Source: AP-15 sp963790875
GTDB lineage: Bacteria; Pseudomonadota; Alphaproteobacteria; ATCC43930; CGMCC-115725
Reading direction: 5' to 3'
Assembly (NCBI GenBank): GCA_963790875.1
Contig: CAWBQT010000008.1
Coordinates: 620,001-684,000, forward strand
Length of the DNA: 64,000 nt
The position numbers were made by a program, and so were the translations under genes. The notes beneath the pieces were generated by a model. It had not been told where the DNA came from and made no database searches. It saw nothing but the letters and a program-made list of their open reading frames with translations. This document shows positions 50,803 through 59,417 of this stretch, one piece after another (within the stretch, counting starts at the first letter, position 1; each line of letters begins with the position of its first letter).

Positions 50803-51530
50803 TCGTCCTCGGGCTGACCGGGTCGATAGGCATGGGAAAAAGCACGGCGGCGGTGGTGCTTCGCTCGCTTCGCCTGCCGCTCTTCGATGCCGATCAGGTG
50901 GTTCATCGGCTTTTGCAGTCGAACGGCGCTGCAGTCGGCCCGGTCGTAGCAACATTTCCGGAGTTGGGGACCGGAGCGGACGGCATCGATCGCAGGCGGC
51001 TCGGCAGCCGAGTGTTCGGCGATCCGGCAGCGCTGGCGCGCCTCGAGGCAATCATCCATCCGATGGTTGAGCAGGCCGAGAAGCGATTCCTGGCACGGGC
51101 ACATACGCGTCGCGTGCCAATCGTCGTTCTCGACATACCGCTCCTGTTCGAGACGGGCGGCGACCGGCGTTGCGATTATGTCGTGGTCGTTTCCGCCCCA
51201 GGATTTCTGCAGCGGCAACGAGTGTTGCGCCGGCCGGGGATGAACAGCACCCGCTTTAGTGCAATTCTGGCGCAGCAGATGCCGGATGCCGAAAAGCAGA
51301 GGCTCGCCGATTTCGTCGTTCCGACGGGCTTGAGCCGGAACCAGAGCTTGCGCCGGTTGCGCGCGATCGTCAGACTCTTGCGCGCTGCACCACCCCGACC
51401 GTCGCGGCAGGGGACGGCGGACGCCCTATCGGGAAAACGTATAGGCTCATGCGAGAAGTTGTCCTCGACACTGAGACCACCGGCCTCGACCCCTCCGATG
51501 GTCATCGTATCGTCGAGATCGCCTGCATAG
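50799..51530 (+). CDS. coaE: Dephospho-CoA kinase
   Basis: 243 residues; last step of CoA synthesis. P-loop GLTGSIGMGKST (about 5-16), DADQVVHRLL, HPMVEQAEKRFL and DIPLLFETGGD are present. The protein is about 35-40 residues longer than usual and its end overlaps dnaQ by 82 bp, so the C-terminal tail is probably not conserved. An ATGA overlap couples it to aroE. Confidence 0.9.
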   Translation: MIVLGLTGSIGMGKSTAAVVLRSLRLPLFDADQVVHRLLQSNGAAVGPVVATFPELGTGADGIDRRRLGSRVFGDPAALARLEAIIHPMVEQAEKRFLARAHTRRVPIVVLDIPLLFETGGDRRCDYVVVVSAPGFLQRQRVLRRPGMNSTRFSAILAQQMPDAEKQRLADFVVPTGLSRNQSLRRLRAIVRLLRAAPPRPSRQGTADALSGKRIGSCEKLSSTLRPPASTPPMVIVSSRSPA

Positions 51531-52115
51531 AGCTCATTCACCATATACCGACCGGTATAAAATGGCAGCGTTATGTAAATCCCGAGCGGGATATGCCGCA
51601 AGAAGCGCTCAGCGTCCACGGTCTAACGAGCGAGTTCCTTTCACGATATGAACCGTTCTGTAATGTTGCTGACGAGTTGATGGCGTTTGTCGACGGCGAT
51701 CGAACTCGTCACTCATAATGCCGAGTTTGACCTCGCTTTTCTCAATGCCGAACTCGCCCGATCGAACCGGCAGCTAATTTGCGGTGATCATGTCGATACG
51801 TTGGCACTGGCACGCCAACGCTTTCCAGGCGCGCCGGCGAGCCTCGATGCGCTGTGCCGCCGATTCGGCATCGATTTGGCGGGTCGCGAAAAGCACGGAG
51901 CCGCGATCGATTGCGCTCTGTTGGCCGAGGTTTATCTCGAACTGCTCGGTGGCCGGCAGCCTGGTCTCGATTTCTTGCGGCCGGCGGATTCGACGGTAGT
52001 GCTGGCGCGCGTCGTCCGAGCAGCACGACCGCACACGCCCTCGCGCGACGAGTTGGCGGCGCACAGCGCGCTGCTGCAGCTGCTCACCAACCCGCTTTGG
52101 CTCAGCGAAGCCTGA
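51449..52115 (+). pseudogene. dnaQ: DNA polymerase III epsilon subunit gene, +1 frameshift
   Basis: The first frame (51449-51718) reads MREVVLDTETTGLDPSDGHR (ExoI) and on to LMAFVDGD; the second frame resumes as ELVTHNAEFDLAFLNAEL (ExoII) and HGAAIDCALLAEVYLELLGG (ExoIII) to 52115. Removing one C near 51701 joins them into a normal ~220-residue epsilon. ExoI is thus separated from ExoII/III. It may be a sequence error, a true mutation, or rarely a programmed shift. Epsilon is the 3'-5' proofreading exonuclease. Confidence 0.8.
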
Positions 52116-52118
52116 GCC

Positions 52119-52625
52119 TCAGACGCGGCCGATACCGGTCTCCTCGACGGGCGATGACTGGCGCCGAAGCAGTTCGGCGAAGTCGATAGGATTCAGCATC
52201 AGCGGTGGAAATCCGCCATCGCGAGTCGCATCGGCGATGATAGCGCGGGCAAAGGGAAAGATCAGTCGCGGGGTTTCGACCAGGACTATGGCCGGCAGCA
52301 TCGGTTCCGGCGTATTCCTGACAGTCACTACCGCGGCATAGGAAAGTTCGACAAGAAATACGGGTTCGTTCTGGGCGCGAGCGTTGACATTGACGGTCAA
52401 TACGACTTCAAAAACTTCGGCGCTGAGATTGCGCGCCTTGACGTCGACATTGATTGCTACTTCGGGCTGGGCGGTTGGCTGGATCAGGCTCTGAGGTGCG
52501 CGCGGATTCTCAAATGACAAGTCTTTAACGTATTGGGCATTGATGATCAGCTGTTGCGACTGGGACAGGTCCGTGGCAGGCAGCGGTGTGCCGGCTTCGC
52601 CGTTGCCTCTTGCCGCTTCTGACAT
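52119..52625 (-). CDS. secB: Protein-export chaperone SecB
   Basis: 168 residues. LIINAQYVKDLSFENPRAP, then EVFEVVLTVNVNA, FLVELSYAAVV and FPFARAIIADATRDGGFPPL match SecB, which keeps precursors unfolded and hands them to SecA. It converges on dnaQ with 3 bp between stops and diverges from timA. Confidence 0.95.
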   Translation of the reverse strand: MSEAARGNGEAGTPLPATDLSQSQQLIINAQYVKDLSFENPRAPQSLIQPTAQPEVAINVDVKARNLSAEVFEVVLTVNVNARAQNEPVFLVELSYAAVVTVRNTPEPMLPAIVLVETPRLIFPFARAIIADATRDGGFPPLMLNPIDFAELLRRQSSPVEETGIGRV

Positions 52626-52849
52626 CGTCTTCTCCTCGGCGCGCTACGCCGTAGCGGACGTCCCGTCACATCCGCAATTAGGGTGCCACCGACACAGAAA
52701 CCCCGGATCCGTGTCATCGCGCTGGGTGGCTAGCATGGTTCGGCGAGGTCCAGCAACGGTCTGCGCTTGCCGTGGCGGCTCCGGCCCCCCATTTGGAAGC
52801 ATGGAAAGCTGGTCCTCGGCTTTCTAGGTTGCTGCAGGACGCGAAGACG

Positions 52850-53515
52850 ATGGGCGATTTTCAATATTTCGACATCATCCTCTTCGCGATGATCGCAGGC
52901 TTCCTCGTATTGCGGCTGCGCAGTGTTCTCGGCCGCCGTACCGGTACCGAGCGGCGTCGTGAGGGATATATTCGTGCACCGGCGCCGGTGTCCGAAAAGG
53001 TGCGGCCGGTCGGCGAGCCTGGCTCAGGGGCGGCGGTGGTGCCGCTCGGAGCGAAGCCGGTGGACGCGGTTGCGCTCGGCTTGGATCGCATTCACCGGGC
53101 TGATGCGGGGTTTGATCCGCAGCATTTCGTCGCCGGCGCGCGCGCCGCCTTCGAGATCATCGTCGGCGCTTATGCGAACGGCGACAAGAAGACGCTGCGG
53201 CCGCTTTTGAGTGACGAAGTGTATCAGCCTTTCGTTGCCACGATCGACGAGCGTGTCGCGGCGCAAGAAACCCTCGAGACGCGAATCGCCCGACTCGACA
53301 ACCTCGATATCACCGGTGCCGAACTGGTCGGACAGAGCGCGCGGATAACGGTCAGATTCGTTTCCCAGCAGATCAATGTGACGCGCGCCGCGGATGGCGG
53401 CATCGTCGACGGGGATGCAGACCAGCCGGTCGAGAAAACCGACTTCTGGACCTTTGCGCGCGATATCCGGGCGACCGATCCGAACTGGGTTCTGGCGGCG
53501 ACCAGCAGCGCCTGA
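52850..53515 (+). CDS. timA: Tim44/TimA-like membrane-associated protein
   Basis: 221 residues. One N-terminal TM (FDIILFAMIAGFLVLRLRSVL), a charged linker, then the Tim44-like domain (RIHRADAGFDPQHFVAGARA, FWTFARDIRATDPNWVLAAT). Alphaproteobacterial TimA is the ancestor of mitochondrial Tim44. Position next to secB is conserved. ATG 52850 is chosen because the TM directly follows. Confidence 0.88.
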   Translation: MGDFQYFDIILFAMIAGFLVLRLRSVLGRRTGTERRREGYIRAPAPVSEKVRPVGEPGSGAAVVPLGAKPVDAVALGLDRIHRADAGFDPQHFVAGARAAFEIIVGAYANGDKKTLRPLLSDEVYQPFVATIDERVAAQETLETRIARLDNLDITGAELVGQSARITVRFVSQQINVTRAADGGIVDGDADQPVEKTDFWTFARDIRATDPNWVLAATSSA

Positions 53516-53527
53516 TGCGTCAGGCGA

Positions 53528-53728
53528 TCAGCACCGGTAGGGATGATAGTAGCACCAACCGTGCCCGTAGGGCCCCGGAGCCGGAGCGACGTAGCACCCG
53601 CTGAGCGTGGCGCCGAGGACGATTGCGATTACGATGATCGAGAAGCGCGGGCTGCGGCTGCGCCGCGGCCGTAGCGTTGCGAGCATGCGCGCCGCCTCGC
53701 GGCAGGCTTGCGCGAGTGAGTAACCCAT
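53528..53728 (-). CDS. Small putative lipoprotein
   Basis: 66 residues: basic N-terminus, hydrophobic stretch FSIIVIAIVLGATLSGC with a fair lipobox (LSGC), then a short Pro/Gly/Tyr/Cys-rich tail. GGTGGGGGA lies before the ATG. In other alphaproteobacteria mltA is often near; none here. Function unknown. Confidence 0.5.
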   Translation of the reverse strand: MGYSLAQACREAARMLATLRPRRSRSPRFSIIVIAIVLGATLSGCYVAPAPGPYGHGWCYYHPYRC

Positions 53729-53865
53729 TGCAGTAATCCCCCACCTTGCGTTCGGCTGTTGCCGATCTGCCGGGATTTTAGGCCGCGCCTCGGCGAATCA
53801 TACCCGATTGCTTTGCCGCCCCTGCAAGACTTAGTTTGGCTGCCTCCCGAGCCGGGTTTTCTTGC

Positions 53866-54633
53866 ATGACCGAGCCGCCCATCCGCGTTGCGCTCCTTGT
53901 GACTTGCCTCGTCGATTTCTTTCGGCCGACCATCGGCTTTGCCGCGGTAAAACTGCTGGAACAAGCCGGCTGTGTCGTCGAGGTTCCGCAAGCCCAGACC
54001 TGTTGCGGACAGCCGGCCTATAATTCTGGGGATCGCGGCGACGCCAAGACGATCGCAAAGCAGGTGCTCGAGGCATTTGCCGGTTACGATTATGTCGTTG
54101 CCCCGTCCGGGTCTTGCGCCGGAATGATCCGGCAGCACTACCCCGAGATGTTCGCCGACGTGCCGGAATTGCTGCCGCAGGCAAAGGAACTTGCCGCGCG
54201 CAGCTGGGAGCTCGTCTCGTTTCTGGTCGACGTCCGTCATATGCACGAGGTGGCGGCTCACTGGCCGCGAATCGCAACCTATCATGACGGGTGCTCCGGC
54301 CTGCGCGAGCTCGGCGTCAAGGATCAACCGCGCCGACTCTTGGCGACGGTGGCCGGGCTCGAGTTGTGCGAATTGCCTGGGGCGGAGGTCTGCTGCGGTT
54401 TTGGCGGGACATTCGCCGTCAAATACCCGGATATCTCTGACAAGATGGTCGCCGACAAGGCGGCCGATATCGTCGCCACCGGAGCGGAGGCGGTGCTGGC
54501 CGGCGATCTCGGGTGCCTCCTGAACATTGCCGGCAAACTCTTCCGCGAGGGTCGGCGAGTCGAAGTGCGTCATGTCGCCGAGGTGCTGGCCGGCATGGCC
54601 GGACAGGTCGCCGCGATCGGCGTTCCGCGCTAG
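53866..54633 (+). CDS. lutA: L-lactate utilisation Fe-S oxidoreductase LutA
   Basis: 255 residues with two CCG domains: QTCCGQPAYNSGD, SGSCAGMIR, YHDGCSGLRELG and AEVCCGFGGTFAVKYPDIS. These bind unusual iron-sulfur clusters. First gene of lutABC, which oxidises L-lactate to pyruvate without a flavoprotein of the LldD type. ATG 53866 is chosen over 53836. Confidence 0.9.
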   Translation: MTEPPIRVALLVTCLVDFFRPTIGFAAVKLLEQAGCVVEVPQAQTCCGQPAYNSGDRGDAKTIAKQVLEAFAGYDYVVAPSGSCAGMIRQHYPEMFADVPELLPQAKELAARSWELVSFLVDVRHMHEVAAHWPRIATYHDGCSGLRELGVKDQPRRLLATVAGLELCELPGAEVCCGFGGTFAVKYPDISDKMVADKAADIVATGAEAVLAGDLGCLLNIAGKLFREGRRVEVRHVAEVLAGMAGQVAAIGVPR

Positions 54634-54650
54634 CGGCGGCGCGATCGACG

Positions 54651-56081
54651 ATGCACGCAACCAGCCGGAGCTTCACGGCGAACGCACGTTCTGCGCTCGC
54701 CGATGTCAACCTGCAGCGGGCGTTGACGCGAATGCAGGGCGGATTTCCGCTGCATCGACGACATGCGGTCGAACGTCTGCCCGAGTTCGAAGAACTGCGC
54801 GAAGTCGGCCGCTCGATCAAGGATCATACCCTTGCGCATCTCGACTTCTATCTCGAGCTATACGAAGCGAACGTCATCGCGGCGGGGGGCCAGGTCCATT
54901 GGGCGCGTACCGCCGAGGAGGCTTGCGCGGCGGTGTTGCAAATCTGCCGCGCGGCCGGCGCTTCGACCGTCACCAAAGGCAAGTCGATGGTCGCCGAGGA
55001 GATCGGCCTCAACGACCACCTCGAACGGCACGGCATCAGACCGGTCGAGACCGATCTCGGCGAGTACATCATCCAGCTGCGGCACGAGGCGCCAAGCCAT
55101 TTGATCGCACCGGCGATCCATCTGCTCAAGGAGCAGGTCGCGGGCACCTTTCGGGCCGAGCACCAGGCATTCGATCCGGCGCGGCCGCTCGGCGAGCCCC
55201 GCCAGCTCTGCGACGAAGCGCGGGTCGTCCTGCGCGAGCAATTTCTCGCCGCGCAGGTCGGGATCACCGGCGCCAATTTTTTGGTTGCCGAGAGCGGGTC
55301 GAGCGTCCTCGTCACAAATGAGGGCAACGGCGATCTGACGCAGACCCTGCCGCGCGTCCATGTCGTGCTGGCGAGCCTCGAAAAGCTTGTGCCGACTTTC
55401 GAGGATGCGGCGACGCTGCTGCGCTTGCTGGCGCGCTCGGCAACCGGGCAGGAGTTCTCCGCCTACACGACGATCTCGACCGGACCGCGGCGGGTCAACG
55501 ACGTCGACGGCCCGGAGCAATATCATGTGGTCTTGCTCGACAACGGCCGCAGCGAGCTGCTCGGCGGCGAGTTCCGCGACATGCTCCGCTGCATCCGCTG
55601 CGCCGCCTGCATCAACCATTGCCCGGTCTATGCGGCGATCGGCGGTCACGCCTATGGCTGGGTCTACCCCGGCCCGATGGGCGCGGTGCTGACGCCGAGC
55701 CTCATCGGCATCGAGGAAGCGTCCGACCTGCCAAACGCTTCGACCCTGTGCGGGCGGTGCGAAAGCGTGTGCCCAGTCAAGATTCCCTTGCCGAAGCTCT
55801 TGCGACATTGGCGGGAACGCGAACATGACGCGAGGCTGAACCCGCGGGTCTGGCGAATCGGCCTGCGGTTGTGGGCCGAGTTGGCACAACGGCCGGCGCT
55901 TTACAATGCGATCAGCGGGGCCCTGAGCCGGCTACTCGGTTGGGCCGGGGCGCGGCGCGGCCGGTTTCGTGCCTTGCCGTGCGCCGCGGGTTGGACGTCG
56001 GTGCGCGACATGCCGGCCCCGGAGGGGCGCACCTTTCACAGCCTCTGGGCCGAGCGACAACGGCGCGGGCTTGGCCGATGA
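54651..56081 (+). CDS. lutB: L-lactate utilisation Fe-S protein LutB
   Basis: 476 residues. N-terminal LUD domain (TKGKSMVAEEIGLNDHLE, GITGANFLVAESGSSVLVTN) followed by two 4Fe-4S sites CIRCAACINHCP and CGRCESVCPVKIPLPKLL, then a C-terminal helical part. Electron-transfer subunit with LutA and LutC. 17 bp after lutA; overlaps lutC by four bases. Confidence 0.92.
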   Translation: MHATSRSFTANARSALADVNLQRALTRMQGGFPLHRRHAVERLPEFEELREVGRSIKDHTLAHLDFYLELYEANVIAAGGQVHWARTAEEACAAVLQICRAAGASTVTKGKSMVAEEIGLNDHLERHGIRPVETDLGEYIIQLRHEAPSHLIAPAIHLLKEQVAGTFRAEHQAFDPARPLGEPRQLCDEARVVLREQFLAAQVGITGANFLVAESGSSVLVTNEGNGDLTQTLPRVHVVLASLEKLVPTFEDAATLLRLLARSATGQEFSAYTTISTGPRRVNDVDGPEQYHVVLLDNGRSELLGGEFRDMLRCIRCAACINHCPVYAAIGGHAYGWVYPGPMGAVLTPSLIGIEEASDLPNASTLCGRCESVCPVKIPLPKLLRHWREREHDARLNPRVWRIGLRLWAELAQRPALYNAISGALSRLLGWAGARRGRFRALPCAAGWTSVRDMPAPEGRTFHSLWAERQRRGLGR

Positions 56082-56791
56082 GCGGGGCGCGCGAGCAGAT
56101 CCTCGCCAATATTCGGCAATCTTTGCGCCGCGACCGCGTCGACAGTGCGACCGCGTCGATGCTGCGGGCGCGGGCGGCGGCGCATCCGCGCAACCTGGTA
56201 CCGGCTCGGGCTGCGGCGCTCGACGATGCGGCCCGGCTCGGGCTCTTTGTCGCGATGGCGCGGGAGGCGCAGGCAACGGTAGCGCGAGTTGGCTCGGCGG
56301 CGGCAGTCCCGGCGGCGGTTGCCGAGTACCTCGCGGCGGAAAATCTGCCGGCCGAATTCGTCATGGCGCCCGATCCGGGCCTCGACGCGCTGCCCTGGGC
56401 GAGCCGCCCGTTGCTGCAGGTTCGCCGCGGTACCCCGACCGCCGATGCAACAACGGTAACGCCGGCTTTCGCCGCGATCGCCGAGACCGGAACCTTGATG
56501 CTGTGTTCCGGTCAGAACACCCCGACCGGGCTGAATTTTCTGCCCGACACGCATGTCGTGATCCTGCGCGCCGAGCAGGTCGTCGCTGCCTATGAGGACG
56601 GGTGGGACAGGCTGCGAGCCGCCCGCGCGCTGCCGCACGACCTGCCGCGGGCGGTCAACTTTATCACCGGCCCGTCGCGAACCGCGGATATCGAGCAGCA
56701 AATCGTTCAGGGAATGCACGGGCCGCGGCGGCTGCATATCGTTCTCGTCGAGGCCTGCCCATCTGTTGGCGATGTCGAACCACCCGAGTGA
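56078..56791 (+). CDS. lutC: Lactate utilisation protein LutC
   Basis: 237 residues, LUD domain. AREQILANIRQSLRR at the start; AFAAIAETGTLMLCSGQNTP and LNFLPDTHVVIL, then NFITGPSRTADIEQQIVQGMHGP are diagnostic. Ends with VEACPS. The next gene, smr, begins inside its last 20 bases. Confidence 0.9.
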   Translation: MSGAREQILANIRQSLRRDRVDSATASMLRARAAAHPRNLVPARAAALDDAARLGLFVAMAREAQATVARVGSAAAVPAAVAEYLAAENLPAEFVMAPDPGLDALPWASRPLLQVRRGTPTADATTVTPAFAAIAETGTLMLCSGQNTPTGLNFLPDTHVVILRAEQVVAAYEDGWDRLRAARALPHDLPRAVNFITGPSRTADIEQQIVQGMHGPRRLHIVLVEACPSVGDVEPPE

Positions 56792-57299
56792 GCATCTAGG
56801 CCGGTCGGGCGACGCGGCGCTATGGCAAGAAGCCGTGCGCGGCGTTGCTCCGTTGCAGCGTCGTCGTCCGGGGTCGGCGCCCGAGCCGGACGCTGCAACG
56901 CCGCGGCGCGGGGCGATCCCGGTCGAAGGCGGCTCGCAGCGGCAACCGGCACCGTCGGCGCTCGACCGTCTGGCTGGGATCGACCGGGCCACGGCAGAAC
57001 GACTGAAGCGCGGATTGCGCTCGATCGAGGCGAGCCTCGACCTGCACGGCATGACACAGAGAGAGGCGCATCGCGCTTTAGCCGAGTTCGTATACGCCTC
57101 GGGTGATGCTGGGCGGCGCTGCCTGCTCGTCATCACCGGGCGCGGGCTCGGGGCGGACGGACCGGGCATCCTCAAAAGCTCGGTGCCGCGGTGGCTGGAG
57201 GAGGAACAGCTCCGGGGGCGAGTCCTGGCGGTCGCTCCCGCTCAGCCGCGGCACGGCGGCGCGGGTGCGCTCTACCTGCTGCTGCGCCGGCGGCGCTGA
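56772..57299 (+). CDS. smr: Smr-domain protein
   Basis: 175 residues. A variable Pro/Arg-rich first half, then the Smr domain: ASLDLHGMTQREAHRALAEF (LDLHG motif), CLLVITGRGLGADGPGILK (TGRG) and RHGGAGALYLLLRR. Such stand-alone domains nick DNA or RNA. In other alphaproteobacteria it follows timA and mltA; here lutABC lies between. Confidence 0.88.
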   Translation: MSNHPSEHLGRSGDAALWQEAVRGVAPLQRRRPGSAPEPDAATPRRGAIPVEGGSQRQPAPSALDRLAGIDRATAERLKRGLRSIEASLDLHGMTQREAHRALAEFVYASGDAGRRCLLVITGRGLGADGPGILKSSVPRWLEEEQLRGRVLAVAPAQPRHGGAGALYLLLRRRR

Positions 57300-57399
57300 A
57301 CGCGGCATTTCGCAGATTTGTTCTTGCCAGCCGATCGGTTTACCGGCAAATACCCGGTACGCGCGAATACTGAACTGCCGATGGCCGAGACAACCGCCG

Positions 57400-58866
57400 A
57401 TGGCTGAAACCAGCGACCTCGTTGCCTGCATTGACCGTCTCAAAAGCGCGCGCGTGCTCTGCATCGGCGACGTCATGCTCGACCACTATGTTTACGGGCA
57501 GGTCGAGCGGGTGTCTCCCGAGGCACCGATCCCGGTGCTCTCGATCGAGCACGAGTTCAAAACATTGGGCGGCGCCGGAAACGTGCTGCGCAACTTGACT
57601 GCGTTGGGGGTGCAGGCATCGTTCATTTCTGTCGTCGGCAATGATGACGCCGGTCGGGAAATCAAGCGGTTGCTCGCCGCGCAGGACGGCGCCGAGGTGC
57701 ACGCTCTCGTTCAGCCGCTGCAGGCCACGACCGTCAAGACGCGCTATATCGCCGCCAATCAGCAGTTGCTGCGGGTGGACCGCGAGACCCCGACACCGCT
57801 CGACCCCTATATCCGGGAAGACCTTCTGCGGCTTGCTCGCGAACTCGTCACCGCGAATCAGGTGGTGATCATTTCCGATTACGCCAAAGGCGTGCTGACC
57901 GAGGGGGTTGCGTTCGAAATCATCCGCACGGCGCGCGAGGCGGGCGCCCGCGTCATCGTCGACCCGAAAGGCGGGGATCACATCCGCTATCGCGGGGCCA
58001 ATCTGTTGAAGCCGAATCGGCGTGAACTCGGCCACGCCACGGGCATGCCGGTGGCGACCGAAGAAGAGGTCGTCACCGCGGCGCGGGCGCTGATCGAGCG
58101 TTGCGGGTTTGCCACCGTTCTGGTTTCGCTCGGTTCAGACGGAATGGTCCTCGTCGGCGCCGACGGCACCGTCCATATCCAACGCGCCCACGTCCACGAG
58201 GTCTATGACGTATCGGGTGCCGGTGACACCGTGGTTGCGGTCGTCGCGGCGGCCGTCGGCGCAGGGCTCGACACGATCGACGCCGCGCGCCTTGCAAATG
58301 TCGCGGCCGGCATCGTCGTTGGCAAGGTCGGCACGGCGGTCGCCTATCCGAGCGAGCTTGCCGCCTGTCTCGGCGGTCGCGAACCCGACACGGCCGACAA
58401 GGTTATGCCGCGGCCGCAGGCGCTCGAGCTCGTCGAACGCTGGCGCCGGCAAGGCCTCCGTATCGGTTTCACCAACGGTTGCTTCGATCTGCTGCATCCC
58501 GGCCATGTTTCGCTGATCGCCCAGGCCAAGGCGGCGTGCGACCGGCTGGTCGTCGGGCTCAACAGCGACGGATCGGCGAGACGGCTCAAGGGGCCGACCC
58601 GTCCGATCCAGCATGAATCGGCCCGGTCGGCGGTGCTGGCGTCGCTCTCCGCGGTCGATCTGATCGTGATCTTCACGGAAGACACGCCAATCGAATTGAT
58701 CCGGGCGATCCGGCCGAAAGTGCTCGTGAAGGGGGCCGACTACCGCCTCGACGAGGTCGTGGGCGCCGATATCGTCAAGCGCGGCGGCGGCGAAGTTCTC
58801 TTGGCCGAACTGATGCCGGGCTACAGCACGACGGCGACGATCGCGCGCCTGGCCCGCACGGCTTGA
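57400..58866 (+). CDS. hldE: Bifunctional heptose 7-phosphate kinase/heptose 1-phosphate adenylyltransferase
   Basis: 488 residues. Kinase domain 1 to ~330: VLCIGDVMLDHYVYGQV, KTLGGAGNVLRNLTALG and the ribokinase SGAGDTVVA. Nucleotidyltransferase domain from ~350: FTNGCFDLLHPGHVSLIAQ and GLNSDGSARRLKGPTRPI. It makes ADP-heptose for the LPS inner core, so the cell has heptose-containing LPS. ATG 57400 preferred over an out-of-frame ATG at 57381. Confidence 0.94.
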   Translation: MAETSDLVACIDRLKSARVLCIGDVMLDHYVYGQVERVSPEAPIPVLSIEHEFKTLGGAGNVLRNLTALGVQASFISVVGNDDAGREIKRLLAAQDGAEVHALVQPLQATTVKTRYIAANQQLLRVDRETPTPLDPYIREDLLRLARELVTANQVVIISDYAKGVLTEGVAFEIIRTAREAGARVIVDPKGGDHIRYRGANLLKPNRRELGHATGMPVATEEEVVTAARALIERCGFATVLVSLGSDGMVLVGADGTVHIQRAHVHEVYDVSGAGDTVVAVVAAAVGAGLDTIDAARLANVAAGIVVGKVGTAVAYPSELAACLGGREPDTADKVMPRPQALELVERWRRQGLRIGFTNGCFDLLHPGHVSLIAQAKAACDRLVVGLNSDGSARRLKGPTRPIQHESARSAVLASLSAVDLIVIFTEDTPIELIRAIRPKVLVKGADYRLDEVVGADIVKRGGGEVLLAELMPGYSTTATIARLARTA

Positions 58867-59340
58867 TCAAAACCCGTCGCGAAAGACCGCATCAGGCTCG
58901 AGACAGCGCCATAACCGCGTTGCGGCGACGCGGGCGAAACGCAGGGTCAAAGCGCGGCGACGGGCCGGACTGAGCGGCGTGGCGGTGCCGGAGCGCAGCA
59001 GCGCCGCACCGAACCCGTCCGCCACCATCAGGCCACATTCCTCGGGGATCAGCGACCTAGGAAAGCCGTTCGCGACGGCGAAATAGAGGCGGTCTGAAAA
59101 ATCGCGATAATGCGACCATTTGTGGTCGGCGCGGAAATCGGCGATCGAGCTCTTGACCTCGACGATCACCAACTCGCCGTCCTTGCCGAGCGCCAAAATG
59201 TCGGCGCGTCGCGCATTTGCGAGCGGGAACTCGCGCAGGCAGGCGTAGCCCAGCTGATCGAGGGCGCGGCAGGCGCCGCGAGCGAGTAGCGCGGCGCCGG
59301 CCCCCAGGGTTATAGGCGGGATGACGAACGGGGCGGACAT
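58867..59340 (-). CDS. mmcB: MmcB-family DNA repair protein
   Basis: 157 residues. LREFPLANARRADILALGKDGELVIVEVKSS-type sequence (given in part) shows a PD-(D/E)XK-like nuclease core: RRADILAL, then VIVEVKSS, and DHKWSHYRDFSDRLYFAV. MmcB was linked to mitomycin C repair in Caulobacter. Typical of alphaproteobacteria. Convergent with hldE, stops 0 bp apart. Confidence 0.85.
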   Translation of the reverse strand: MSAPFVIPPITLGAGAALLARGACRALDQLGYACLREFPLANARRADILALGKDGELVIVEVKSSIADFRADHKWSHYRDFSDRLYFAVANGFPRSLIPEECGLMVADGFGAALLRSGTATPLSPARRRALTLRFARVAATRLWRCLEPDAVFRDGF

Positions 59341-59417
59341 GACCGGTTGGGCAGCTTACGTCGTATAACGGGCGAGGTCCTGCCAATATGCGCGGCAGGT
59401 TGCACGGAGGGTAATCA

